From: Maniola hyperantus
Lineage: Eukaryota; Arthropoda; Insecta; Lepidoptera; Nymphalidae
Assembly (NCBI RefSeq): GCF_902806685.2
Contig: NC_048542.1
Span: 5,254,533 to 5,318,532 of the forward strand
Reading direction: 5' to 3'
Length of the DNA: 64,000 nucleotides
Shown: in pieces, positions 49,832 to 59,200 of the stretch
Position numbering within the stretch: the stretch's first letter is position 1
Layout of the letters: the number at the start of each line of letters is the position of its first letter
Made by a program: the position numbers and the translations under genes
The notes under the pieces: generated by a model
Databases searched by the model: none
What the model saw: the letters and a program-made list of their open reading frames with translations, nothing else
What the model was told of the DNA's origin: nothing

Positions 49832-51481
49832 CTGTCAAGAAACCTACAGGGTACTTCCCGTTGACCTAGAATCATGAAATTTGAAAGGTCTTATAGCTGA
49901 CATTTGGGGAAAAATCTGAAAACCGTGAATTTAGGGTTAGATCACACAAAAAAAATTAAATTGTGGTCATGAACTAATAATTACTATTTTCAACTTTAGA
50001 AGTGAGTGACTATATCAAGTTGGGTATCATATGAAAGGTCTTTCTTTACCTGCACATTCTAAAACAGATTTTTATTTATTTTTATGCATCATAGTTTTTG
50101 AATTATCGTGCAAAATGTCGAAAAAATACGACAGTAGTACGGAACCTTCATTGCGCGAGCCCGACTCGCACTTGGTCGGTTTTTTTTCTGAGATAACCAC
50201 AAATTCACGGTTTTCGGATTTTTTCCTTTACTTGTGCTATAAGACCTATAGTGCGCGACAGGTTGAGATAGCAATCGGGGTGGAGACGCCCCGCAAACCC
50301 GCACAGCCCCTGCGCTGGAAAGCGCGGGTGTGCGGGGCGTCCCCCCGTCTCACACCACCATTGCCATCTCGACCTGTCACGTACTATACCTGATCATGAT
50401 TCTAGGTCATCGGGAAGTACTCTATAGGTTATCTTGTCAGACACGACAAACAGACAGACAACGAAGTGATCCTATAAGGGTTCCTTTTTTCCTTTTGAGG
50501 TACGGAACCCTAAAAATGGTGTCTGAACTTTTGGTATTCCACAGATATTTTAGAAGGCTGTCTATTCATGTACCCGCCCAACTATGGTTCGATCGCCGGC
50601 AAGAGTTACTTGGATACCGTAGAGCTTCACGATGATAGATTTACTTGCAGCGCCGCAGGAGGAAGCAAGGTACGAGTGCATATAGTTATACGCTGCGGGT
50701 CGAGATGGCAATCAGGGTATGAGGCGGGGGTCGCCCCGCACACCCGCACGTCACCCGCGCTGGGCTGTGAAATCGCACCTGGGACCTTCCACTAGTAAGA
50801 CCACAGCGCTCACCACTATCCCTATTCTGCGACAGATCTTGCTTGAACTATACATTATTTGTTTTTAATTCTATTCAATGATGAAATTACATAGATATTG
50901 TAATATTGCACATCCATACTTAATATTATAAATGCGAAAGTGTCTGTTTGTCTGTCTTTGTCTTTTCACAACCCAACAGTTTAACCGATTTTGATGAAAT
51001 TTGGTACAGAGTTAGCTTACATCCCGGGGAAGGACATGGGCTACTTTTTATCCCGGTAAACAGTAATATTATAAACGCGAAAGTGTGTCTGTCGGTCTGT
51101 CTGTCTGCTAGGTTTTGACGGCCCAACAGTTTAACCGATTTTGATGAAATTTGGAGCAGAGTTAGTTTACATCCCGGGAAAGGACATGGGCTACTTTTAA
51201 TACCGGAAAATTAAAGTTCCCACGGGATTTTTAAAACACCTAAATTCAAGCGGACCAAGTGGCGGACATAATCTAGTAAAAAATAATATCTCCTTCCGAC
51301 TTTGGAATAACTAATTTGTTTCATTAAACAGGGTCTATATTGGTATCCACAATGGATGGGTGCTACGCCCCACCACCCGTATCCGTCAATAATGGATGAG
51401 AAAGGCGCCTTTGAGCCTCCAGGGTCTTTCTACCCACATGAGAGCTACGAAATAGGAGAAGATGACATAACAGAAAATTAG
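43649..51481 (+). CDS. Gene B: paralogue of gene A, unrecognised secreted protein
   Basis: Exons 43649-43711, 44149-44319, 44903-44980, 45515-45647, 46070-46301, 46812-47001, 48468-48567, 49097-49213, 50545-50669 and 51332-51481 give 452 residues. The start MDVSIRARFLLAFCVGYLQM reads as a signal peptide; an upstream ATG at 43,638 is in another frame. Exons 2, 3, 5, 6 and 7 have exactly the lengths of those in gene A (171, 78, 232, 190, 100), and all intron phases agree. Exon 4 is three codons shorter; exons 8-10 differ most. Conserved blocks include SSYNIRNHPCC, DHLGRF, CGKNVYIF, ELYSDIYNMGKG, ECHIGICIFR, VCDHHVCEWN, PPNYGSIAGKSYLD and GLYWYPQWMG. Purifying selection on both copies is implied by the intact frames. 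AATAAA at 51,513 is a likely polyadenylation signal. Function is unknown. Confidence 0.85.
43788..43905 (+). mobile_element. Helitron fragment in gene B intron 1
   Basis: GTCTGTCTGTCTGCTAGC and GGAAAATTAAAGAGTTCCCA match the Lep1 body. Confidence 0.45.
43952..44096. mobile_element. GC-rich MITE, complete, in gene B intron 1
   Basis: Left GTACGTGACAGGTCGAGATG and right CATCTCGACCTGTCGCGTAC form clear inverted repeats. It ends about 52 bp before exon 2. Confidence 0.75.
44410..44715. mobile_element. Fold-back MITE, right half (5133-5590 family), gene B intron 2
   Basis: It runs from GTTTAAGGGTGTCTGGCAGG through GGAAATGCATGACGAGAT to TTATAAAATAACGAAGATCT. It is the longest partner of the 5133-5590 copy. 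Confidence 0.65.
45120..45300 (-). mobile_element. Helitron/SINE-like repeat starting ACTAGCTGCCCCGGCG
   Basis: A different subfamily with ACTAGCTGCCCCGGCGACCG at the left and TTCATTTTTATATATAGAGAT at the right, in gene B intron 3. Confidence 0.45.
45755..46025. mobile_element. Dispersed repeat family copy in gene B intron 4
   Basis: It starts AGTCAAGTGCGAGTCCAACT, has (CAGA)n then (CGGA)n near 45,940, and ends CTTCGGGTACGGAACTCTGA. Confidence 0.5.
46503..46650 (-). mobile_element. SINE head-side fragment (16,349 family)
   Basis: It contains GTGAACTCTCAGGCATGCAG and the B-box strand CCGGGATCGAACCCCCGAC, and ends CCACTAGGCTATCACCG. Confidence 0.6.
47013..47342 (-). mobile_element. Full-length SINE whose target duplication copies a splice donor
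   Basis: It runs from CATCATCATCATCATGATCA to the head strand ACCACTAGGCTACCACTG. The 13-bp direct repeat TGGTAATTTATTT flanks it (47,000-47,012 and 47,343-47,355). The left repeat contains the last bases of gene B exon 6 and its GT donor. Confidence 0.85.
47395..47690 (-). mobile_element. Diverged SINE (16,349 family) in gene B intron 6
   Basis: GTCGGCTCACTACTGAGAAC, GTTATCTCACGAGGTTTTTC and GTGCCCGGGATCGAACTTCC follow the family order with many changes. Confidence 0.6.
48095..48460. mobile_element. Fold-back element reaching gene B exon 7 acceptor
   Basis: GAGACCGACAAAACGTCACA (48,129) pairs with TGACGTTTTGTCGGTCTC (about 48,371). An inner unit, CTAAAGGTCGATGTACAAT..CGGGTACTGTA, is repeated inverted near 48,285 and again in direct orientation at 48,413-48,450, just upstream of the TTTCAG used by exon 7. 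Confidence 0.6.
48678..48967 (+). mobile_element. Lep1-type Helitron, complete, in gene B intron 7
   Basis: It runs from TCCATACTAATATTATAAAT to CGGACGAAATCGCGGGCGTC followed by ATCTAG. A short palindromic insertion (TTGTACCTACGGTACCGTAG, then GTACAA) lies at about 48,830-48,860. Confidence 0.75.
49735..50240. mobile_element. Dispersed repeat family, reverse copy, gene B intron 8
   Basis: It begins TAGGGTTCCGTACCTCAAAA with (GTCT)n, and ends GCGAGCCCGACTCGCACTTG near 50,175. It is the reverse complement of the copy at 35,255. Confidence 0.6.
50249..50389. mobile_element. GC-rich MITE, complete, flanked by TA, gene B intron 8
   Basis: TAGTGCGCGACAGGTTGAGA at the left and CATCTCGACCTGTCACGTAC at the right. 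It is inserted within the preceding dispersed repeat, whose sequence resumes at about 50,390 (GATTCTAGGTCATCGGGAAG). This fixes the order of insertion. Confidence 0.75.
50689..50830. mobile_element. GC-rich MITE fragment joined to a SINE scrap, gene B intron 9
   Basis: CGGGTCGAGATGGCAATCAG begins it. From about 50,770 the sequence changes to a SINE head strand (GACCACAGCGCTCACCACTA). Confidence 0.5.
50913..51276 (+). mobile_element. Two Lep1-type Helitron units in tandem, gene B intron 9
   Basis: The first unit starts TCCATACTTAATATTATAAA and is cut after TACTTTTTATCCCGGTAA. A second unit (AATATTATAAACGCGAAAGT) starts at about 51,065 and runs to GGACATAATCTAG at 51,276. Confidence 0.65.
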
Positions 51482-51674
51482 GTAGTTATTTACCATTTTT
51501 ATAAAATAAGTGAATAAAATTTTGAAAGATACATTTTCAAGTTTGATTTATTTACCTTTTACATTTTTTTATTTTTGAGTTATTTATCATTTAAGACATT
51601 TTTTTGTAAAGTAAAGAAAATTTTAACGATAAATTTGCAAGTTTTATTAAAATGCCTTTTAATTTATATTTAAA

Positions 51675-51872
51675 CTAGCTTACGCCCGCGATTTCGTCCG
51701 CGTAGACTACACAAATTTCGAACCCCTATTTTATCACCTTAGGGGTTGAATTAAAAAAATCCTTTCTTAGCGGATGTCTTCGTCATAATAGCTATCTGCA
51801 TGCCGAATTCCAGCCCGATCCGTCCAGTGGTTTGAGCTGTGCGTTGATAGATCAGTCAGTCAGTCAGAAGTC
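51675..51872 (-). mobile_element. Helitron-like second subfamily
   Basis: CTAGCTTACGCCCGCGATTT begins it and TAGATCAGTCAGTCAGTCAG ends it, as in the 1320-1574 copy in reverse. Confidence 0.6.
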
Positions 51873-52301
51873 AAGATTTACGGAATTCTGGCAAGATAAT
51901 TGAGATCAGAACTCAATCATTCAGACAGGTTTGCGCAGTTAAAATAACATTGTACTTTTAAAAGTTTACTTAAAATCATTGACAGTTTGTAATATTACTA
52001 CTTACACATTTAATAAAAAGCAATAAACAAAATAATAAATATTATTGTTTACATAGTAACTACAAGTGTCTAGTCATTATAGGTTATTTCATTGCGCGTA
52101 ACATTATTAAAGCTAAGGCTCGACACCTACGTGGAGCGGGGCGGAACTGCGGAGGTGTGTTCAGTCGACCATCTGATTGCATGCTGTGCTAAACACATCT
52201 CCGTTTTGGTGGATGCCCGGCCTTAAAAATAACATATAGAAGTTATTTGTAAACTTGATTACTTATAAAGAATAAAACTTTATAAAAAAATGTTCTACTT
52301 T
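51873..52301. other. 3' flanks of convergent gene B and TTC4, with a MITE
   Basis: A diverged MITE (TAAGGCTCGACACCTACGTG to GGTGGATGCCCGGCCTTA, 52,114-52,225) is the only structure seen. It belongs with the copy at 30,442. Confidence 0.5.
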
Positions 52302-55300
52302 TTAAAGATAACTTTCCAAATAGCTCTTTTCATATCGACTGCCTTTTAACAAGCAGAAAAACGATGGTGTACCTGATTTTAATACATAATGCTTCATCTT
52401 CAAGATGTCACCCAATTTATTGGTCGGATCAACCACGTGTGGCATACTGTCCGAGCCTTCGTAATAAAGATTAATTTTTCCAATACTGTATGTATTTTTG
52501 TCATCCCAAGGTGCGGGGAATATTTGTTCTAACTGGTTTAAGAGCGGCACATTTTCTGGGCACGCTCTAATAAAATCAGTCTGTTGGTACTCTGGATATA
52601 GCAGCAGAACGGGCCACTTCAAAATGCCGTCTTCTAAATGAACTATTGCATCTTGGGCACCAGGTATACAGGGCTCTAGCTTAGACAAGTCAATGTCGTC
52701 TTCATCCTCACAATTAGATATTTTTATTCCTCTACCAACAATAGCTTCAATAACTGCTTGTTTTGCTGCATTTCTTTTGTCTTCTAAGACCTTCTTCTTT
52801 CTTTCATCCCGCTCTTGAATCATCTTTTTCTTTTTGGCTATGTTAAGAAGTTCTATCAATTCTTTATCCTTTGATTGCGTTTGTAGTAATTTTTCGCAGT
52901 GTTCTATACACGTATCGTATTTCGCGACTGCAAGTGCTGATTTGGCTGCCCGTAAACGAGCTCTAGCATGGTCTGGCTTAAACGACAATGCACGTTCACT
53001 ATCGAATAAGGCTGATCGGTAGTTCAATAAATGAAATTGGGCCGCCCCGCGGTTGTTATACAAGCTAGCATTGATTTCTGCATCGTCAGATTTAACTTTA
53101 ATTCCCTCTGTGTACCTGTAAGAAATAAGATTGCTAAGATTGATCACGCAAGCGTCCTTACAATTTACGTAAGACAATCCAAAAAGTATCCAAGTGAAAG
53201 TTTCTATCGGAAGTCACATAACACTTATCCACAAGAAACTATGTAAACTATACGAAATACGAGTCCGACGCAGATCTTAAAATTACACTACGGCAGCATT
53301 TTATCTCCTTTGCACGTTTTCCAGTATGACTTCAAACAGTTCCTTGTACAAATCGTGAACACATTCAGTCTGCCATGTTAACACCGACGCGACGGCGACG
53401 TGCTATGTCATCGTGACGTGTCATCTCAGGTTCCAAGCCCAAATACGTGATTTTACTCACCCCAATATCGCCAATCTGTAATTCTTATGCTTAAAGTTGA
53501 AATTCCCATCTTCCTTATAGTTAGTGGCCAATTCCAGTGATGTGTTCTCTGCAGGATCAAACTTCAGCTTTGCCAGGCCCTCAGCAAGTGGGGACAGTTC
53601 ACCATTCTCTGGAGTCGACTTCATGAAGAATGGATGCTTCTCCATTTCTTCCTGAAAAAAAATTGTAAATGTAAAACTGAATTAGGTTAGAAGCAAGCCT
53701 AAGTAATAGAATAGAGGCATCTCTTTTAACAATTACGCTATTACGATTCCGCATTAACACTACCATATTATATATTTTTTTTTAATTTACAGACTCTTGG
53801 CTGCAATCAGACCTGGTGGCAAGTCATGATGATGATGGCAAGGCCTAAGATGGAGCGCCATTGCCTAGCAGATGCCTACAACCCATATTATAATTGGAGG
53901 GGAAAACTGATGCTGGAAGGGTGTTCCAAATCTTAGCAGTTAGATTAGAAATGATTATATTAACACTATATTGTTTCATTTTTCATTACGCTACACATTT
54001 CCCTGTATGAGGCCTAATTAGGTATATAGTTATAAACTGTATAGTATCATAATACATTGAAGTAGGTATGTGCTAGCAATATTTTATTCTATTGAAAATC
54101 CAAGAATGCTGTCTGTGGTGAAATATGAGAATTGAGAGGAGCATTAAGTTTAGTGTTACAGTGGGGCCGATTCGCTTTCACACAATCTCTAAACCTAAAC
54201 TAAATTAACAGGTCTACATCTAGTGCTATCCTTTTCTGCAAGCAACATTATGAAAGGGATAGCAATAGATTTAGACGTATCATTTTAGTTTAGTTTAGAG
54301 ATTGTGTACAACGGAATTAGCCACATTGAATATATAAATGGTTTAGTAATGTAGTAAGTGAGATAATAATTTTATTGAAGTTATTTTATATTTCTATTTT
54401 TAGGGTTCTGTACCAAAATGGTAAAAACGGAGCCCTTACTTGAGAGCACAGCTTTCATCATCATCAACCTAAACCTGGCTAATGAGCCAGGGTTAATATA
54501 TATAGATAAAGCCAGGGTAAATAATTAATTATTATTGAATAAACATGAATAAACCATGTTTATTAATGAATAAACATGGTTCTCCTCTTATAATGAGAAT
54601 GGCTTAGCCATAGTCCATCACGCTGGCCAAGTGCAGATTGCTAGACCTCACAAACTTCAGAGAACATTATGGGCTAACTCTCGGGCATGCAAGTTTCCTC
54701 ACAATGTTTTCCTTCACCATTAAAGCAAGTAATATTTAATTGCTTAAAACACACGAAACTGAGAAAAGTAAGAGGTGCATGCCTGGTATTGACCCCCTGA
54801 ACTCATCAAATGAGAGGTTGACCCCTTAACCACTAGGCCTTATCACCACCAGTCAAAGCATAGATTAAATCAAAAACTATTATGCATAAAAATAAATAAA
54901 AATCTGTTTTAGAATGTACAGTTAAAGCCCTTTCATATTATGATACCCCACTTGATATAGATAACTATATCAAGTTATCATTTGAAAATACTAATTATAA
55001 TTACTTAGTTCATGAACACATTTTAATTTTTTACTCTTGTGATGTAACCACAAATTCACGGTTTTCGGAGTTTTCTTTTTACTTGTGCTATAAGACCTAC
55101 CTACCTGCCACAACTAAGTGATCCTATAAGGGTTCCTTTTTTTTTGAGGTACGGAACCCTAAAAATTGAGCAGTCTGCACCAAAGGAGATCGCCCGTGCA
55201 GAGATAGCTTGCATACCGGAAAGGGAGATAGGCTACTTTTTTCCCGGAAAATAAAACAGTTCCCAAAGGATTTTTAAAAACTTAACTGACATCATCATTT

Positions 55301-55524
55301 GTTTTCATAAACGTGATAGGTAGCTAAAAAATAAAATAAAAGTTACTGAAACTCTTGTTAATAATCCACCATACCTCCCAGCGGTCCTCTGGCCATCCCT
55401 CAGTATATCGTTTTTTTTCCAAACTATCAATAAAATCATCAAGTTCCTTATCCAGCTTATGGCAAAGAGCTATTCTTTCTTCCTCAGTCATCGATGTTTT
55501 CGATTGATCTACTTTTTCACTCAT
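52302..55524 (-). CDS. TTC4: Tetratricopeptide repeat protein 4 (TTC4/Dpit47), Hsp90 co-chaperone
   Basis: Three exons on the minus strand (55524-55375, 53651-53461, 53115-52302) give 384 residues, close to human TTC4 (387). The start MSEKVDQSKTSMTEEERIAL is chosen over an in-frame ATG 69 bases upstream because family similarity begins near ERIALCHKLDKELDDF. Exon 1 ends GWPEDRWE and exon 2 continues EEMEKHPFFMK, a family block. Three TPR units span roughly residues 85-195 (NYKEDGNFNFKHKNYRLAIL, NNRGAAQFHLLNYRSALFD, RLRAAKSALAVAKYDTCIEH). A charged helix (KKKKMIQERDERKKKVLEDK) links them to the C-terminal domain (WPVLLLYPEYQQTDFI ... LKSGTPSFFCLLKGS). TTC4 orthologues bind Hsp90/Hsp70 through the TPRs; the fly protein was found with DNA polymerase alpha. 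Those roles are family knowledge. Confidence 0.93.
53775..53960. mobile_element. SINE fragment (22,541 family) in TTC4 intron 1
   Basis: A T-rich start is followed by CTTGGCTGCAATCAGACCTG and AAGATGGAGCGCCATTGCCT, part of the SINE body. Confidence 0.5.
54162..54325. mobile_element. MITE with GGGGCCGATTC / ACACAATCTCTAAAC ends, TTC4 intron 1
   Basis: CACAATCTCTAAACCTAAAC at the left pairs with GTTTAGTTTAGAGATTGTGT at the right; AAAGGGATAGCAATAGATTT lies between. A close copy is at 56,687. Confidence 0.65.
54459..54855 (-). mobile_element. SINE (16,349 family) with inner insertion, TTC4 intron 1
   Basis: ATCATCATCAACC starts it. A segment with AATAAACATGAATAAACCAT interrupts it at about 54,470-54,590, and the family body resumes at GTTCTCCTCTTATAATGAGA. 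The head strand ends at CCACTAGGCCTTATCACC. Confidence 0.55.
54860..55165. mobile_element. Dispersed repeat family copy, TTC4 intron 1
   Basis: AATCAAAAACTATTATGCAT, CCTTTCATATTATGATACCC and TTTGAGGTACGGAACCCTAA follow the family order. Confidence 0.55.
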
Positions 55525-56282
55525 TTTTAATAAGTAGGCATATAAATCAGTGATTATTTTCCGATAACCAATAGCTTTTAGGTACGCATTCACGTGTCCA
55601 TTATAAGGCTGCTATATATAAATTACTATTGAAATTTGAAAATAGCATTTCGCTACACACACAGAAAATCAAATGCAAATTATTGCTAACTTGCAAGTTG
55701 CAAAGAAATAATTCAATTTGAAAAATGAAAATACAGCCGATCACAGAGTACTTTTATATTTTGTTCTCCATTTCTCCATGGTTCTCTAACAGCGCCCCGC
55801 TGTCAATGTCATTGAAGTGCCATTGAAGTGCCAAGAGAGCACAAGAGAGGCTTGTCGCTCGCACTGTTTATCTCTATGTTTTCTATGGACATAATTTCGT
55901 ATAGTGATTATATACTCTTTGGTAATCCGAAGTCCGACCATTGTTGATTGTTCGGTGTTCGGCATTCATCGGTGGCATTCATACCCATATGTTAAAAGTA
56001 CTCTGTGATTCATACCGAGTAGGTACCGACAGAAAAAAACCTAAAAAGTTTGCAATAAAATGTTTGTAACCTGAGTTTGCAACAGTTTGCATTTTAAAAA
56101 GAAAAATTCTAATTTGTACAACAACCCAACCATTGTCTTTTGAGTTGAGACTTCTTAAATCAATAACTCAGTATTTAAAAATTATATTGATCAAAAATTG
56201 AGATTAACTGAAACAAGAAACTGACTACAGTGAAAAGTTTATTATTTTCGATTAGAACTATTAATGAATTATTTTACTAGCC
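55525..56282. promoter_or_regulatory. Shared upstream region of TTC4 and METTL3
   Basis: The two start codons face away from each other across 758 bp, so a bidirectional promoter is likely. A diverged reverse copy of the CAGTGCGACAAGGCT MITE lies at about 55,755-55,885 (ends GAGGCTTGTCGCTCGCACTG). No TATA box was assigned. Confidence 0.5.
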
Positions 56283-59200
56283 ATGTCAGATGCGTGGGAG
56301 GAAATTCAAGCTGTGAAAAGCAAGCGGAATAGTTTAAGAGAGAAGTTAGAGAAGAGGAAGAAAGAAAGGCAAAGTATTCTTGGTGCAACTTTGGCCAGCG
56401 ACAAAAATGAAGGGACGCCGGTCACCTCATCAAGTAGAGACAGAGCGGTTGGAAATCCAGCACCAGTCAAAACTGACAGTAAATCTACTATTTATTCATA
56501 CAGAAATAGCTATCCTTGTGATTTCATGAGTGTGAATTTAGATTTTTTTAAATTAAAAAAGTAGCCTGTGTAACTCTGGGATTCAAGCAATCTTTCTACC
56601 AAATTTTATCAAAATCGGTTAACCAGATGGGTTGTTAAAAGATAACGGCAGACAGACACACACTTGCATTTGTTAGTATTGGGGCCGATTCTCTAGTACA
56701 CAATCTCTAAACTAAACGAAATTAACAGGTCTAAATCTAGTGCTATCCTTTTCAGCAAGCAACATCATGAAAGGGACAGCAATAGATTTAGACGTGCTAT
56801 TTTAGTTTAGTTTAGAGATTGTGTACAAAGGAATTAGCCACATTGTAAAGCTCAAGTGTTGAATTTTTGAAAAGACTAGCTTATGCCCGCGACATCGCCC
56901 GCGTGGACTACACGAATTTCAACCGCCTATTTTGTCTCCTTAGGGGTTGAATTTCCAAAAATCCTTTTTAGCAGATGTTATGATGCAGATAGCATCATAG
57001 CAGCTATCAGCATACCTACCAAATTTTAGGCTAATCCGTCCAGTAGTTTGACTTGTACATTGTGTGTTGATAGATCAGTCAGTCTTTTTTATATTTTTAG
57101 ATCAGAAAATTAACTAACATTTATTTCATGTTCATTTTTAGCTCCCATAGATAAATCTAAGCCAGTTCTCTCAGCATCCCTAGAAGTGAGGTTACTACAA
57201 GTGCTGTCAGACATGCAGTTGCAACTGCCGGCAACAGCCAGCGCTTTGTTGCCAGGCTTGGGTGATGTTGATACTGGCATTGTTGCCAGTTTATTACAGA
57301 AGTTTGCCACTCAGAAGCTTATTGTGTAAGTATTCATATTTTATAGTAAGTGTTAAGAGATAAGAGCCAGTAGTTGTCTTACATGAAATAAATGAATTTT
57401 GATTTCCCAAGATATAATAAAAAGTAACATGTGTCAAACTTATCATTCAAGGTATCGCATCACTATCTATATTATAAATGTTAAAATGTTGGTTTGTCCT
57501 TCAATCATGCTTAATGGGAGCACAAATCCACTTAATTTTCGCATGGATATAGTTAAGATCTGGAGAGTGACATAGGCTACTTTATATCCTGGAAAATCAG
57601 AGTTTTCGCAGGATTTTAACAAACCCAGATCTATGCAGACAAAGTTACATGCATTAGAGTACAGAATATAATATATCAAGCACATTACTGTAGTAGTAAT
57701 ATGAAATAGTAATACAAATAACAAGCAGTAACTACTTATGAATAGTTTTACAATAGTAACATCTCATGTATCAGAATCAATGAATCTTGAATGGACTAAA
57801 AATTAAGCTGTTTCATGTAGGTAACTAAATTTAGAGTATCTGCATCCTTTTCTTTTTAATATTGCTAAAAAATGGCCAGAACATGAATTTTACATTTAAA
57901 AACTCTAAATTTAGTGTACGCTACAAATTTAAACTATAGGCTCACGACTGGCAGCTTAAGTCACACGGTTTGACAGCTCTAAATTAAATTTGAAACTGTC
58001 AGTGTCTTTTTCATATTACATTAGTAAGAAGAGGATGTGAATACTCTAAAATTTAGGTGCGCTTAGAATCAGTACCACTATTGTAATATGATTACAAATT
58101 TTGAAATTTCTACTGTTATAAACTTTTCAAATCAAAGATTAGTTTAATCCTTTGTTCACAGAATCAAAGAAAGAACAGAAAGCACAACAGATGCCAGCAT
58201 AGAAGTTGTGAGCGCTGAATGTGTGAGACTGGCGGCAGTTTTAGCTGCTCTTATGGAGGAACAGTCTGCCCCTGCCAAGAGAAGAAAAGGTATCATCTAA
58301 ATCTCTAGATATTTTCTCTTTAGATCTCTAGTTATTTTTCACACACACAAATCTCGTTTTTGCTACATTTCTGGTGCCAGTAAAATTTATTCATTCATTC
58401 AATTCAATGAATTTTAATAAAGATCTTTAAACAAAATGCTATTATAATAATATAGAAAATGTGTTACCGAGTCGTTCACTTCATTTTTTGATTTTTCTTT
58501 AGAAATAGTTGGTTTGCTACTAGGTGCCTTTTTAAGTTCAAACTAAAATAAATTAAATACAACATCTCTACATAATATTTATTTATTGCAGGTGATAAAA
58601 AGATAGAGGAAGGACCAAATCCAAAAGTTTCTAAAACCACAACAGATGAAAAGAAAACAGGGAAAGACAATACAGACATTATGGTTGCTATTTTAAAATA
58701 TCTGTTTAATTCTTTCTTAAAACTATTGAGTATAGACGTTATTTTATGATTTTTTATTTTAATTCTTTTACACAATAATACTTTGCAACAACGTGTTTTT
58801 TGAAATCCTGTGGGAACTCTTAGGGTGAGGATCTATAGAGCGCACTCTGTGACTCTGACTTAGCTTAGACTTAAGGCAGAGTTAAAACAAGACGGAGCAA
58901 TATCTCTCACATAAATCTGTCTTGTTTTAACTCAATCTTGAGTCTGACCTAAGTCAAAGTGCGCTCTATAGATCTCAGCCTTAGATTTTCCGGGATAAAA
59001 AGTAGCCTACATCCATCTCCTGGATGTAAGATATACAAAATTTCGGCAAAATCGGATGCAGGATCAATGCAACTGCAAAGGTAGCAAACAGCCTGACAGA
59101 CAAACACACTTTTACATTTAGTATGGGCAATTTTTTCTTTTTGTAGTCTTTGCTGGCAATGCCTTCAAGTAGAGAGAAAGCAGTGAAAAGGGTTGGAGAA

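Noticed and set aside
55525..55593. An upstream in-frame start for TTC4 (MNAYLKAIGY)
   Set aside because: Family similarity begins only after MSEKVDQ, so the inner ATG is preferred.
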